DNA of 64,000 nucleotides from the NCBI RefSeq assembly GCF_003026815.1, contig NZ_PYOG01000005.1, positions 1-64,000 on the forward strand, given 5' to 3'. The translations under genes and the position numbers were made by a program. Below the pieces are notes generated by a model. That model worked only from the letters and a program-made list of their open reading frames with translations. It ran no database searches and was not told where the DNA came from. Every line of letters starts with the position of its first letter. Position 1 is the first letter of the stretch. Shown here piece after piece: positions 9,242 through 19,111 of this stretch. Origin of the DNA: Photobacterium damselae (GTDB taxonomy: Bacteria; Pseudomonadota; Gammaproteobacteria; Enterobacterales; Vibrionaceae).

Positions 9242-11658
9242 CGACATTTAATTATGATGATACACACTGCTACCATTGTGGAGAAGATATTCCGCCACAT
9301 TCACACTTTCAAGTCGATATCTTAGGTTCCTCTAGGGCGATGTGCTGTCCCGGTTGTGAGGCTGTTGCAACCACCATAGTACAAAGTGGCCTCTCTTCTT
9401 ATTATGAGTTCCGAACGGAGCCTGCCGATAAAGCTGAACTTGTACCTGAAGAATTACAAGCCCTCACGCTTTATGATAACCATGATATTCAACAAGACTT
9501 TGTTCATCAGAAAGGCGAATTCAAAGAAGCCTTATTGTCGATCGAAGGCGTCTCATGTGCTGCTTGTGCTTGGCTAATCGAACGACAAGTCCACAAACTT
9601 CCCGGCGTCAAATCAGTTAAAGTAAATACAACAACTCATAGAGCATTATTGTGTTGGGATGAGAATCAAATCAAGCTCAGTGAAATTCTAACGCCAATTC
9701 ATCAACTGGGTTACAAAGCGGCACCATTTGAAGCGGATGCACACGAACAGCAATATCATCGTGCAATGAAACAATATCTGTATCGCCTGGGGATTGCAGG
9801 GATTGCGACCATGCAAGTTATGATGTTGGCATTTGCGCTTTATTTTGAAGTATTTGGCGACCTATCACCTGAGTTTAAACAGTATTTTCGCTGGGTCAGT
9901 TTGATCTTTTCAACTCCTGTTTTACTTTATTCTGCTCTACCTTTTTACCTCAATGCTTGGCGTAACCTAAAAGCTCGTACGCTAGGAATGGATGTACCCG
10001 TTTCCATTGCCCTATTATTTGCTTATTTTGCCAGCTTATACGCTACCGTGATGGAAACAGGAGAAGTCTTTTTTGAATCCATTGCCATGTTTACCTTTTT
10101 TCTTCTCTTGGGCCGTTTTCTTGAAATGCGAGCGAGAAGACAAGCCGCGGCTGCCAGTGCCAATCTACTAAAATTAATACCTGCTATGGCTCGGTTAGCG
10201 TCGGGAGAACAAGTTGCCGCGAAAAAGCTTAAAAAAGGTGACGTTGTCACTGTGCTAGCAGGGGAAAGAATTCCAACTGATGGCAACATTGTTTCTGGTA
10301 AAAGTACCGTCAATGAATCTATGTTAACTGGCGAATCAAAGCCAATAACCAAAGAGCTAGGTGCCACTGTTTTTGCAGGCACCATCAATGGTGAAGGCAT
10401 TCTTAAAGTTAAAGTTGAGAACGAAAAAAATGAGTCATTAATCTCGCAAATTGTACGGCTACAAGATGAAGCGCAGCAGTCGAAACCACAGATAGCTATC
10501 GTTGCAGATGTTGTCGCCCGTTACTTTGTTACCGCGATCTTAACCATCGCCGCTTTTACTTGGCTTTACTGGCATTTTAATCAACCTAATGATGCGCTTT
10601 GGATCACCTTAGCCGTTCTGGTTGCAACTTGTCCTTGTGCCTTATCTCTGGCAACACCAACAGCATTAACATGTTCAACCTCTTCTTTAAGTCGCCTTGG
10701 CATTTTATTGCGTCGTGAACATGTCTTAGAAACCCTTTCTAACGTCAATCGTTTGATTATCGATAAAACAGGTACCCTAACTGAGGGTAATATTCAGATC
10801 ACTGAGACCCACCTCTTTACTGAACGCTATTCAATGGTGCAAATACAAGCTTATGCCGTGGGTCTAGAATTTTACTCATCCCATCCAATTGCTAGAGCTT
10901 TTCAGCAAGAAGATAACCAGCAAAAGATTCAATTTGATTCAGTAGAAAACCATGTTGGCTTTGGATTGCAAGGACATCTCGGCAACGATATTTGGCGTAT
11001 TGGCAAGTATGCTTATATAACTGAGCTTAGTAATCATCATAACTCCACTAGATCGGCGCAATGTTTTACCAATATCCAGCACTACCCAGTTTGGCTATCT
11101 GTAAATGGTTTACCTATTGCTGCTTTTTCTTTATCTGATCCTATTCGCCCTTCAAGTTTTGAGTTGATAGAGCATTTTCATAATCATGGTATAAAAGTCA
11201 CAATGTTAACAGGTGATCATTCAGACAACGCTCAGTCTGTAGCTCAAGCTCTAAATATTGATGAACTGATCTCCAATCAAACTCCGCAAGGGAAATTAAA
11301 CTATTTAAAGTCCTTACCAAAATCAGACATTAGTTTGATGGTTGGAGATGGAGTGAACGACGCGCCGGTACTTGCAGGGGCTCATCTCTCTTTAGCTATG
11401 GGAGGAGGAACTGATATTGCTAAATCATCGGCGGATATGGTGCTATTGGGCGATAATTTACAACGTCTTCTCGATGCGCGAGCATTAGCGCAAAAAACAC
11501 AGAACATTATCAAACAAAATCTTGCTTGGGCATTAGGTTATAATCTGATCATACTTCCACTGGCTGTTTGTGGTTATGTTGCACCTTATATAGCAGTTAT
11601 AGGAATGTCTGCGAGTTCGCTTATCGTTGTATCAAATTCTTTAAGGTTATTAAAATAA
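9238..11658 (+). CDS. ccoI: Copper-translocating P1B-type ATPase CcoI (FixI)
   Basis: An 806 aa inner-membrane ATPase that moves copper for cbb3 oxidase assembly. In order: an N-terminal Cys-rich region (CYHC near 11-14, CCPGC at 36-40), a heavy-metal domain with CAAC at 107-110, a transmembrane pair block, the actuator motif TGES (364-367), the ion-site CPC at 465-467, phosphorylation site DKTGT with D509, and the hinge GDGVNDAP. The N-terminal Cys-rich extension is typical of FixI/CcoI rather than CopA. It lies between ccoH (4 bp overlap) and ccoS (adjacent). Confidence 0.95.
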   Translation: MTTFNYDDTHCYHCGEDIPPHSHFQVDILGSSRAMCCPGCEAVATTIVQSGLSSYYEFRTEPADKAELVPEELQALTLYDNHDIQQDFVHQKGEFKEALLSIEGVSCAACAWLIERQVHKLPGVKSVKVNTTTHRALLCWDENQIKLSEILTPIHQLGYKAAPFEADAHEQQYHRAMKQYLYRLGIAGIATMQVMMLAFALYFEVFGDLSPEFKQYFRWVSLIFSTPVLLYSALPFYLNAWRNLKARTLGMDVPVSIALLFAYFASLYATVMETGEVFFESIAMFTFFLLLGRFLEMRARRQAAAASANLLKLIPAMARLASGEQVAAKKLKKGDVVTVLAGERIPTDGNIVSGKSTVNESMLTGESKPITKELGATVFAGTINGEGILKVKVENEKNESLISQIVRLQDEAQQSKPQIAIVADVVARYFVTAILTIAAFTWLYWHFNQPNDALWITLAVLVATCPCALSLATPTALTCSTSSLSRLGILLRREHVLETLSNVNRLIIDKTGTLTEGNIQITETHLFTERYSMVQIQAYAVGLEFYSSHPIARAFQQEDNQQKIQFDSVENHVGFGLQGHLGNDIWRIGKYAYITELSNHHNSTRSAQCFTNIQHYPVWLSVNGLPIAAFSLSDPIRPSSFELIEHFHNHGIKVTMLTGDHSDNAQSVAQALNIDELISNQTPQGKLNYLKSLPKSDISLMVGDGVNDAPVLAGAHLSLAMGGGTDIAKSSADMVLLGDNLQRLLDARALAQKTQNIIKQNLAWALGYNLIILPLAVCGYVAPYIAVIGMSASSLIVVSNSLRLLK

Positions 11659-11859
11659 ATGGCAAGTCTTTACATATTAATACCGATAGCCATCATCTTT
11701 GTCATTATTGCTGTGGCGATATTTCTCTGGGCGGTAAAAAGCGATCAATACGATGATTTAGAGCGTCAAGGGTCGAATATTCTGTTTGAAGAAGACGAAG
11801 AAACAACTTCTAACAATAAAAATGAGTGTCATAGCGATAACAAAAATAAGGACTGTTAA
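11659..11859 (+). CDS. ccoS: cbb3-type oxidase assembly protein CcoS
   Basis: A 66 aa protein with one N-terminal helix (about residues 3-23) followed by the family signature WAVKSDQYDDLE, then an acidic tail ending in Cys. CcoS is required for cofactor insertion into cbb3 oxidase. It begins directly after the ccoI stop, so it is cotranscribed and probably translationally coupled. Confidence 0.93.
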   Translation: MASLYILIPIAIIFVIIAVAIFLWAVKSDQYDDLERQGSNILFEEDEETTSNNKNECHSDNKNKDC

Positions 11860-11861
11860 TA

Positions 11862-12539
11862 GTGGAACTAGATTTTATTGCTGCCTTTATGATTGGATTG
11901 TTAGGCTCTGGCCACTGCATTGGTATGTGTGGCGGTATGGGAGCTGCCATCACTCTTAGTATCGATAGAACCGACCATCAACGTCGCTATCTTTATCTAC
12001 TATTATACAATTTTGGTCGCATAGCCTCTTACTGTTTATTAGGTGGTGTTATTGGGGCATTAGTAACAGGTGTAACAAGCTTTGGTAGCAGTAATAGTAT
12101 GCTTATCGCTTTACGGCTATGTGCCAGTATGATGATGATTTTACTCGCATGTTATATAGGCGGTTGGTGGTTTGGTCTTACTTTCTTGGAAAAACAAGGT
12201 CAAAAAATTTGGCGTTATATTGCGCCAATAACCGGTCGTTTACTGCCCTTGAAATCGCCTATTTATGCATTACCTTTAGGATTTTTATGGGGATGGCTTC
12301 CATGTGGGCTGGTTTATTCTGCACTCACATGGGCAGCCGTTTCGGGAAGTGCCTTAAACGGTTCGAGTATAATGCTAGCCTTTGGTTTAGGAACATTACC
12401 GGCATTACTTCTGGTTGGTTTCATGGCTGATACCGTAAAATCCGTTTTAAAAAATCGCTACATTAAACACGCAAGTGCCCTACTTTTGTTGTTTTACGGT
12501 ATACAAACTGGTTACATTGCAATCAAACAATTGATGTAA
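11862..12539 (+). CDS. TauE/SafE-like (DsbD-related) membrane protein
   Basis: A 225 aa protein with about six hydrophobic segments. The GLLGSGHCIGMCGG start and a second GFLWGWLPCGLVYSAL segment form the paired Cys/Gly-rich helices of the sulfite exporter TauE/SafE family member often found after ccoS. By analogy with DsbD transmembrane regions, the conserved Cys could carry reductant or copper across the membrane; this is not proven. It starts at a GTG 2 bp after ccoS and is the last gene of the cbb3 cluster, directly before fnr. Confidence 0.85.
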   Translation: MELDFIAAFMIGLLGSGHCIGMCGGMGAAITLSIDRTDHQRRYLYLLLYNFGRIASYCLLGGVIGALVTGVTSFGSSNSMLIALRLCASMMMILLACYIGGWWFGLTFLEKQGQKIWRYIAPITGRLLPLKSPIYALPLGFLWGWLPCGLVYSALTWAAVSGSALNGSSIMLAFGLGTLPALLLVGFMADTVKSVLKNRYIKHASALLLLFYGIQTGYIAIKQLM

Positions 12540-12583
12540 GGATTTTTAATACTCGTCATAATGATTCATAATGTGTTAAAATA

Positions 12584-12597
12584 TTGACCTACATCAA
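12584..12597. promoter_or_regulatory. FNR box at the fnr promoter
   Basis: TTGAC-CTAC-ATCAA matches the FNR consensus TTGAT-N4-ATCAA at 9 of 10 positions. It lies 17 bp upstream of the fnr start codon, close to where transcription must begin, a position suited to autorepression as known for E. coli fnr. Confidence 0.8.
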
Positions 12598-12614
12598 ATT
12601 GGTTAGACAGGCTT

Positions 12615-13370
12615 ATGATTTCAGACAAACTTACACCCAAGAGAATTCAGTCAGGCGGATGTGCGATCCACTGTCAGGATTGTAGTATCAGTCAGTTGTG
12701 TATTCCATTCACACTGAATGAGTCTGAGTTAGATCAATTGGATCAGATCATCGAACGCAAAAAGCCTATTCAGAAGGGTCAAGAGCTGTTTAAAGCTGGT
12801 GACGAACTGAAATCACTTTATGCTATTCGTTCTGGTACTATCAAAAGTTACACCATCACAGAACAAGGTGATGAACAGATTACCGCTTTCCACTTAGCCG
12901 GAGATCTGGTTGGCTTTGATGCTATCAACGAAATGCAACACCCTAGTTTTGCTCAATCTTTAGAGACTTCTATGGTGTGTGAAATTCCTTTTGAAATTTT
13001 AGATGATCTGTCTGGCAAAATGCCAAAGCTGCGTCAGCAAATTATGCGCTTAATGAGTAGCGAAATTAAAGGCGACCAAGAGATGATCCTTCTGCTTTCG
13101 AAAAAGAATGCAGAAGAACGTTTAGCTGCATTTTTATACAATTTATCACTACGATTCTCTCAGCGTGGTTTTTCACCTCGTGAATTTCGTCTAACTATGA
13201 CTCGTGGTGATATCGGTAACTACCTAGGTTTAACGGTTGAAACCATCAGTCGTCTATTAGGTCGTTTCCAGAAATCAGGTATGCTCAGCGTTAAAGGTAA
13301 ATACATTACCATCTTAGATCATGAAGAAATGGCGCGACTAGCTGGTGTAAGCAAAAACAACAACATCTAA
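12615..13370 (+). CDS. fnr: FNR, oxygen-sensing 4Fe-4S CRP-family regulator
   Basis: A 251 aa global regulator of anaerobic metabolism. The cluster ligands are all present: C20, C23 and C29 in the N-terminal region (C16 also present) and C122. A cyclic-nucleotide-like sensory fold leads to a helix-turn-helix at about 195-220 with the specificity residues E209, S212 and R213, identical to the E. coli pattern that reads TTGAT half-sites. It follows the cbb3 cluster and precedes uspE and ttcA. A near-consensus FNR box just upstream implies autoregulation. Confidence 0.97.
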   Translation: MISDKLTPKRIQSGGCAIHCQDCSISQLCIPFTLNESELDQLDQIIERKKPIQKGQELFKAGDELKSLYAIRSGTIKSYTITEQGDEQITAFHLAGDLVGFDAINEMQHPSFAQSLETSMVCEIPFEILDDLSGKMPKLRQQIMRLMSSEIKGDQEMILLLSKKNAEERLAAFLYNLSLRFSQRGFSPREFRLTMTRGDIGNYLGLTVETISRLLGRFQKSGMLSVKGKYITILDHEEMARLAGVSKNNNI

Positions 13371-13398
13371 CTTAGATACCCTGTTATTTTGCAAAAAG

Positions 13399-13433
13399 AA
13401 GTGATATGACCTTTGCGTTATATCACTTTTTTT
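13399..13433 (+). terminator. Terminator of fnr
   Basis: AAGTGATATGAC (13399-13410) pairs with GTTATATCACTT (13417-13428), one G-U, loop of 6, followed by a T-run. Confidence 0.85.
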
Positions 13434-13649
13434 GTATCTAACGGATAGAAATACTCCCTTTATGCTCAGTGTTAGAGTAAAGTGATGGTAAAGGAATAAT
13501 GTTAATAACTTGATTTTTAACATCATATTTAGGTCGCGACACTCAAAAACTCGACTATATTTAATGTAGTGAAGCGCCTGCAGATTACACAAGGCAACTT
13601 ACAATCTGTATTAGTGTTACCAGAACTATGGATTGTTTAAGGGGGCATA

Positions 13650-14591
13650 ATGAAAAAGTACAAAAATATTCTTGTGGTAGCCGATCCTAATCAGGACTAC
13701 CAACCAGCGCTTGTTCGCGCGGCTTATCTTGCTAAGCATTCTGAAAATGCAAAGATCACCCTATTTCTTGCCATTTATGACTTCTCTTATGAGATGACTT
13801 CTATGTTGTCTGCCGATGAGCGTATTGCTATGCGACGCGGTGTTGTTATGCAACGAGAAGAGTGGCTAAAAGAGATTATTAAGCCGTATGAAAGTGACTC
13901 TTATGAGATCGCAATTTCTGTTGTTTGGCATAATCGTCCATACGAGGCTGTGATTGCAGAAGTCTTTAGTCAAGATATTGAGCTATTGATTAAAGCAACC
14001 CACAATCACGATACACTTGGCTCTGTGATTTTTACACCAACCGATTGGCACCTTCTTCGTAAATGTCCATGCCCTGTTCTTCTAGTAAAAGATCAGGAAT
14101 GGCAACCAAATGGAAAAGTGCTCGCTTGTGTAAACCTTGCTGCTGATAATGAAACCCATGAAGAACTCAATGATAATATTATTGATGAAGCAAATCGTTT
14201 TGCCCATGTGCTTGAAGCAGAAGTCAATTTAGTTAACGCTTACCCATCAACACCGGTCAACATTACTATTGAACTACCAGAATTTGATCCTGCGTCATAC
14301 ACAGATGCGGTTCGAGGTCATCATCTAACATCAATGAAAGCACTACGCCAGAAATACGGCATTGATGAAGCGCAAACTCATGTCTTAGAAGGATTACCTG
14401 AAGATATCATTCCTCGCGTTGCAGAAGACCTTGGAGTTGAAATGGTCGTTCTTGGAACAACTGGACGTACAGGTTTATCTGCCGTGTTTATTGGTAATAC
14501 AGCCGAACACACTATCGATCGATTGAATTGTGACTTATTAGCATTAAAACCAACAGGTTATATCAGTCCATTAGCACCAAATATTGAATAG
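13650..14591 (+). CDS. uspE: Universal stress protein E
   Basis: A 313 aa tandem Usp protein: two universal-stress domains, about residues 3-150 and 158-305. The second has the nucleotide-binding type GTTGRTGLSAVFIGNTAE motif. It acts in the cytosol in stress resistance, motility and aggregation in E. coli. The binding site is strong (AAGGGGG before ATG). The gene lies between fnr and ttcA, a conserved enterobacterial and Vibrio neighbourhood. Confidence 0.93.
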   Translation: MKKYKNILVVADPNQDYQPALVRAAYLAKHSENAKITLFLAIYDFSYEMTSMLSADERIAMRRGVVMQREEWLKEIIKPYESDSYEIAISVVWHNRPYEAVIAEVFSQDIELLIKATHNHDTLGSVIFTPTDWHLLRKCPCPVLLVKDQEWQPNGKVLACVNLAADNETHEELNDNIIDEANRFAHVLEAEVNLVNAYPSTPVNITIELPEFDPASYTDAVRGHHLTSMKALRQKYGIDEAQTHVLEGLPEDIIPRVAEDLGVEMVVLGTTGRTGLSAVFIGNTAEHTIDRLNCDLLALKPTGYISPLAPNIE

Positions 14592-14618
14592 ATTTGATAT
14601 AACGCAGCTGTAATAAAA

Positions 14619-14639
14619 ACGCCGCAGTCCATGCGGCGT
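14619..14639. terminator. Bidirectional terminator between uspE and lipoprotein gene
   Basis: ACGCCGCA (14619-14626) pairs with TGCGGCGT (14632-14639), loop of 5. The U-run is better on the minus strand, serving the convergent lipoprotein gene; the plus side has TTCCTTT. Confidence 0.75.
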
Positions 14640-14671
14640 TCCTTTATAAGCTGAATTTTACCCGCTTAAAA

Positions 14672-15019
14672 TCAATCTATCACTGCCGGTAATACCGTTG
14701 CTGCTGCATCGACAGCATCCTGTTCACTTTTAATGCCAGTTACCCATTTAGCAAATTTTGTTGCGTAGTATTCATTGTATTTTTTGTCGCAATACTTTCG
14801 GCTCAGTTTTCGTTTGTTCCACTCAGAAGCTAAAGCGACTTTGGTTTGCGTTGTCGCGCGACCATAGAGATAGGTTTCACAGATCTCCGCATTGGACATA
14901 TATTGAGGATATTTTGCGACTGCACCACCACCTAATCCCAATTGAGCGGCTTGTTTAGAGCTGCACCCTATTAAGGATAGAGCGATACAAGTAGATAATA
15001 GTACGCTTTTAGGTGACAC
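14672..15019 (-). CDS. Small lipoprotein of unknown function
   Basis: A 115 aa protein with a type II signal peptide: a basic start, a hydrophobic core and lipobox LIGC, giving a lipidated Cys near residue 19. Ser-Ser after the Cys suggests outer-membrane sorting. The mature part has two Cys (AEICETYLYG and RKYCDKKYNEYY), a pattern seen in small Vibrio lipoproteins of unknown role. It is convergent with uspE and divergent from ttcA. Confidence 0.8.
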   Translation of the reverse strand: MSPKSVLLSTCIALSLIGCSSKQAAQLGLGGGAVAKYPQYMSNAEICETYLYGRATTQTKVALASEWNKRKLSRKYCDKKYNEYYATKFAKWVTGIKSEQDAVDAAATVLPAVID

Positions 15020-15374
15020 AACAATTCCCTATTCGATTTCATGAAGCGAGGTGATAATTTTAGCATAGAAAAATCACCTAACTTATCGATTACGCATTTC
15101 TCTTTGGTAAATCAATCACAAGCTCGCAAAAATAAGCACAATTGATAAGCACCTATTGCACGTCATAAGCAGTAAACGAGATCAAATTAACGTTATCTGC
15201 GGTTTTTATTTCGTTTTTTTCATAAGAATATACGACTAACTGCAAAACACACTGGAATTACTGGCTGAAATACATAAAATACCCGCCATACTTTTTGCAT
15301 GTATGCCGTTTATCACAAGCGGATATACCCGCAACGGGATGCTTGGCACCATTTTACAGATAAAGAGTTTAATA
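15020..15374. other. Spacer between lipoprotein gene and ttcA
   Basis: The 355 bp carry no gene I can support. The motif ATAAGCA occurs three times in the same orientation (15132-15138, 15145-15151, 15165-15171). The in-frame extension of ttcA to 15303 is rejected on start-site grounds. Promoters for both divergent genes must lie here. Confidence 0.4.
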
Positions 15375-16304
15375 ATGAGCGATCAAAACGAGCTAACTAA
15401 AGCTCAACAGTACAACTTTAACAAACTGCAGAAGAAGTTACGCCGTAATGTAGGTAATGCAATCATCGACTTCAATATGATTGAAGATGGCGATCGTATT
15501 ATGGTGTGTTTATCTGGTGGTAAAGACAGTTATGCGATGCTTGATATTCTTCGCAGCCTTCAGCGTAGCGCGCCAGTTAAATTTGAACTGATTGCTGTAA
15601 ACCTTGACCAAAAGCAACCAGGCTTCCCAGATCATATCTTACCTGAATATCTTGATACTCTTGGCGTTGAATACAAGATTGTTAATGAAGATACTTACTC
15701 TATCGTTAAAGAGAAGATCCCTGAAGGCAAAACGACTTGTTCACTTTGTTCTCGCCTACGTCGTGGTATTTTATACCGCACAGCGAAAGAGATTGGTGCA
15801 ACTAAAATTGCTCTAGGTCACCACCGTGATGACATGCTAGAGACCTTGTTCTTAAATATGTTTTATGGCGGCAAGCTAAAGAGTATGCCACCAAAGCTAG
15901 TATCTGATAATGGCGAGCATGTGGTTATTCGCCCATTAGCATACTGTCGTGAAAAAGACATCGAACGTTTTGCTGAACTAAAAGAGTTCCCGATCATTCC
16001 ATGTAATCTATGTGGCTCACAACCTAACCTACAGCGTCAGGTTATTAAAGACATGCTACGTGATTGGGATCGTCGCTACCCAGGTCGTATTGAGACCATG
16101 TTTACAGCACTACAAAATGTGGTACCTTCACACCTTGCTGACTTCAATCTATTTGATTTTAAATCAGTAACTAAAGAATCTGGTACGATTGATGGTGGTG
16201 ATATTGCTTTTGATAAGCAAGAGATCCCAGCAGCTCCTGTAAGCTCAGACGATGTAAACGAATTCGATCCAGGTGAAACTCTGAACGTCGTTCAAGTGCA
16301 GTAA
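15375..16304 (+). CDS. ttcA: tRNA 2-thiocytidine(32) synthetase TtcA
   Basis: A 309 aa tRNA-modifying enzyme that thiolates cytidine 32, using ATP and an Fe-S cluster. The PP-loop SGGKDSY is near residue 47. Two CxxC motifs, in CSLCSR (about 122) and CNLCGS (about 213), are the known cluster and catalytic Cys. An in-frame ATG at 15303 would add 24 residues, but [14 protein letters not shown] at 15375 is the family-typical N-terminus. The C-terminal ~35 residues are acidic and variable. Confidence 0.95.
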   Translation: MSDQNELTKAQQYNFNKLQKKLRRNVGNAIIDFNMIEDGDRIMVCLSGGKDSYAMLDILRSLQRSAPVKFELIAVNLDQKQPGFPDHILPEYLDTLGVEYKIVNEDTYSIVKEKIPEGKTTCSLCSRLRRGILYRTAKEIGATKIALGHHRDDMLETLFLNMFYGGKLKSMPPKLVSDNGEHVVIRPLAYCREKDIERFAELKEFPIIPCNLCGSQPNLQRQVIKDMLRDWDRRYPGRIETMFTALQNVVPSHLADFNLFDFKSVTKESGTIDGGDIAFDKQEIPAAPVSSDDVNEFDPGETLNVVQVQ

Positions 16305-16328
16305 TCGCGGTAAAATTGCCATAATTTG

Positions 16329-16357
16329 AAAGCCATCGACTTATTCGGTGGCTTTTT
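16329..16357 (+). terminator. Terminator of ttcA
   Basis: AAAGCCATCGA (16329-16339) pairs with TCGGTGGCTTT (16345-16355), one G-U, loop of 5, then a T-run. Confidence 0.85.
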
Positions 16358-16499
16358 TATTTCCTAATCTCAACATTAAGATTTAAGAGTTTCTTACTAT
16401 TTAATAAGAACTTACCACAAACAGTTACCATTTATTATCCCTCAAGTATACAAAGCATCCGCTATAGTTAAACTAAGTCATAGTAAAGGGTGCTGAATC

Positions 16500-18221
16500 A
16501 TGAAACTGCGTAGTATTCCTCTTGCTTTAATTGCAACCGGTCTCTTTTATTCATCCTCGGTCAATGCCATTGCTCTTACCGACAGTAAATATACTGATAT
16601 TGCGGGAAGTTTAGACCCTGCTTTAAAACAAACGGTCACGTCTCATTTAAATGAATTAGCTTCAACCGAAAGCTACAACTCTGTTGGTCTTGTGATTGGT
16701 AACGGCTACTGTTCAGGTACTTGGTTGGGCAGCGATAATAGTCATAGCTACATCTTAACAGCAGCGCACTGTCTTGCAGGGTCAACAAGTAATGAATACA
16801 CAGGTCAGACGGTTTCCTTCAAACTACAGGATGGTACGTTAATAGCGTCAGGAATTGCGACCAACTATTTTCATGATTACTTAAACTGCGGTTCAGATAT
16901 CGCGGTAGCAAAAATCCCTAAGGTTGTTGATCCTTTAGATTCGACAGGTAACGTGATTCCCCAACCTTTTATCAACACAACTCTCGATGGGAATGAACTA
17001 CACAGCGGTGTGAATTTTACAGGTTTTGGCGTTTTTGGTACGCGATCTCTTGGCCAGCTCGATTGGATTGGAAAGCGCCACGGTAAAGGTAATTTTATTG
17101 GCCTCTACTCAAACTGTTTGATCAATCGCGCAGTAGAAAATACCGATTCTTGGGCTTTTGCTTCTCCAGGCGATAGCGGTTCTGCAAGTTGGCAAGAACG
17201 AAAAGGACACCCTGTTGCGGTAGGTATTGCTTCATGGTGGTTTGGTTGGTATTGGGGCTACTCTGGTCATGCAGCTATAGGCCCTCATGGTGATTGGCTT
17301 AAGAGCGTAGTACCTGTGCTGAAAACGGTCGATGATATCCCTGATGAGCCAGTAGAGACGCAATTTGTGTTAACTGAAAAAGAGCCACTTCTAACTGACA
17401 ATATTGAAAAAGATATTCGAGGTTCGGCTTACTATGTTAAAGGCGCAAATATTGTTGATGGTCCTAATCGTTATATCTGGCGTTATCCAAGAGCAACAAC
17501 CTCATTTTCGGTCAACCTCACTCACCAAGAATCCAATGTTAGCTATAAAGTGTGGTTACAAGGTCAACGTAAGACTTACTGTGGCTGGGGAAAAGTCAAT
17601 AACAGTGCTTGGTGTTATCCACGACCAGATCTTGGTCAACTCAAACTGAAATTTGATCAAAAAGATAATCCATCCTTGCCTATAGGTACTTACACCGGAG
17701 ACTTTAGTTTTATCGCTCTTAGTCTGTACAACCGTCAGTTTCAACAAGAGATTCCAATTCAAGCAAATATCGTTATTGACCAAGAACTGCCTGCCGATGG
17801 TGAAATTACAGAGTCATCCCCTTATCTTGGTGAGCGATTGGATAAAGAGACTTATGGTACGGTTTATTATTTAGCTAAAGAGATGATTGGCGTACCTCGT
17901 CCTATTTGGAGTGGTCGCCGCGGGATCTACAAACGAATTCACATTGAACTGCAAAATACCGAAACAGGTGCAATAGAGCGTGTTGCTTTACGGAGCGAGC
18001 GAAATCTTGGTTGTGGTTGGTCAACCATGAATAATGCTGCTTATTGCTGGCGTAAAGGCCCTAATTATGGTGAGTTACGCGTCAGTTACGTTGCTGATGA
18101 TAATCTTGATTTACCTATTGGAGCTTATTCTGGGGTTTTAAATGTCACCGCCAAAGGGCTACATAACAGAAGTTTTCAACGTCAATTACTGCTTAATATC
18201 AATATTGTAAAAACGGAGTAA
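16500..18221 (+). CDS. Secreted trypsin-like serine protease with two C-terminal repeats
   Basis: A 573 aa exported S1-family protease. A signal peptide covers about residues 1-23 (cleavage after VNA). The catalytic triad is H90 in LTAAHC, D133 in CGSDIAV and S226 in SPGDSGS. Cys at 71/91, 130 and 206 suit disulfides. After the protease domain come two homologous units, about 287-426 and 435-571. Each has a CGW-N8-C element (C361/C372 and C505/C516), an LPIG-Y-G turn and an NR-FQ ending. These may bind substrate, sugar or the cell surface. No GlyGly-CTERM anchor is present, unlike Vibrio VesB/VesC proteases. The next gene starts 3 bp downstream. Confidence 0.9.
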   Translation: MKLRSIPLALIATGLFYSSSVNAIALTDSKYTDIAGSLDPALKQTVTSHLNELASTESYNSVGLVIGNGYCSGTWLGSDNSHSYILTAAHCLAGSTSNEYTGQTVSFKLQDGTLIASGIATNYFHDYLNCGSDIAVAKIPKVVDPLDSTGNVIPQPFINTTLDGNELHSGVNFTGFGVFGTRSLGQLDWIGKRHGKGNFIGLYSNCLINRAVENTDSWAFASPGDSGSASWQERKGHPVAVGIASWWFGWYWGYSGHAAIGPHGDWLKSVVPVLKTVDDIPDEPVETQFVLTEKEPLLTDNIEKDIRGSAYYVKGANIVDGPNRYIWRYPRATTSFSVNLTHQESNVSYKVWLQGQRKTYCGWGKVNNSAWCYPRPDLGQLKLKFDQKDNPSLPIGTYTGDFSFIALSLYNRQFQQEIPIQANIVIDQELPADGEITESSPYLGERLDKETYGTVYYLAKEMIGVPRPIWSGRRGIYKRIHIELQNTETGAIERVALRSERNLGCGWSTMNNAAYCWRKGPNYGELRVSYVADDNLDLPIGAYSGVLNVTAKGLHNRSFQRQLLLNINIVKTE

Positions 18222-18224
18222 GTT

Positions 18225-18980
18225 ATGTCCCGTTCTCTTGTACTGACCATCTTATTTATTCTATTGGCGCTGTTTATTGGTTACCTTTTTCTTGTACCAG
18301 ATGAACATAAACAGGTACAAGAGTTACAACCGAAACAAATCAAAGTGCCATTAGAGCGTTTTAGTGAAGATGATTTAGATCGAGTTATTGATCCTCCGAG
18401 TAATTTTCACCAACTACAACAAGTGACGGATACGATAGATCAACAGCTGTCTGATATTTGCGTGGAAGAGCCTAGTTTTGAACAATTAGAGCAATTTGGT
18501 ACGGCAAAAAACCATCAAACATCGACACTCCCTCAATCTATAACCATCATTGATCAACCGCTTTGGCACTTTCACCCTCAACTAAAAAAAACCGTCGTGT
18601 CTGAGCAACAAATCACAGAACTGCCCGATGAAAACTATCTTGAATTGGATAGTAACTTATTGGATGCCCTAACGGTTGGTGATCAGTTGGACTTAGCGCT
18701 ACCAGGTGGAGAGGCACAAACAGTAATTATTACTAATGTCAGTCAACCTCGAAGTGATCTTAAAATTGTAAAATTAGCCAATCAACAAGGTCGAAATATT
18801 GGAAATATCACTCAGTTTAACAACACCACAGAGGGTCAGATTCGATCGGATGATAATCAAGAGTATCATCTTAGAACAACCAAGCAACGAGGATGGATTG
18901 CAAGCAAAAAAGCCCTATCTCAAGTTAACGATCCCGCAGTTAAAAACAATAGTGACCCTTTTACTGATTTAATCCAATAA
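18225..18980 (+). CDS. Membrane-anchored protein of unknown function coupled to the protease
   Basis: A 251 aa protein with one N-terminal helix (residues 5-24) and a periplasmic body. The middle part (about 110-190) looks beta-rich, with a LDALTVGDQLDLALPGGE stretch; the rest is polar and Gln-rich. I do not recognise a named domain. It begins 3 bp after the protease stop, so the two must be cotranscribed. Possible roles are anchor, chaperone, inhibitor or substrate of the protease; none is shown by sequence. Confidence 0.75.
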   Translation: MSRSLVLTILFILLALFIGYLFLVPDEHKQVQELQPKQIKVPLERFSEDDLDRVIDPPSNFHQLQQVTDTIDQQLSDICVEEPSFEQLEQFGTAKNHQTSTLPQSITIIDQPLWHFHPQLKKTVVSEQQITELPDENYLELDSNLLDALTVGDQLDLALPGGEAQTVIITNVSQPRSDLKIVKLANQQGRNIGNITQFNNTTEGQIRSDDNQEYHLRTTKQRGWIASKKALSQVNDPAVKNNSDPFTDLIQ

Positions 18981-19032
18981 CGGTTATAGGTCTATAAGAG
19001 ATAGAGAGTTAGAACTAAACCCCTAGATATTA

Positions 19033-19068
19033 AAAAGCCGCCAGTATGTTCATTACTCGCGGCCTTTT
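19033..19068. terminator. Probable bidirectional terminator
   Basis: AAAAGCCGC near 19033 and GCGGCCTTTT near 19059 pair with one bulged base, between the convergent protease operon and dacA. Confidence 0.5.
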
Positions 19069-19111
19069 GATTATGCTGCTTCAAGTGTTCGAGCTTATTT
19101 AAAACTCATTA

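Noticed and set aside
10023..10400. 125-codon minus-strand open frame
   Set aside because: Antisense inside ccoI, with low-complexity composition and no recognisable features.
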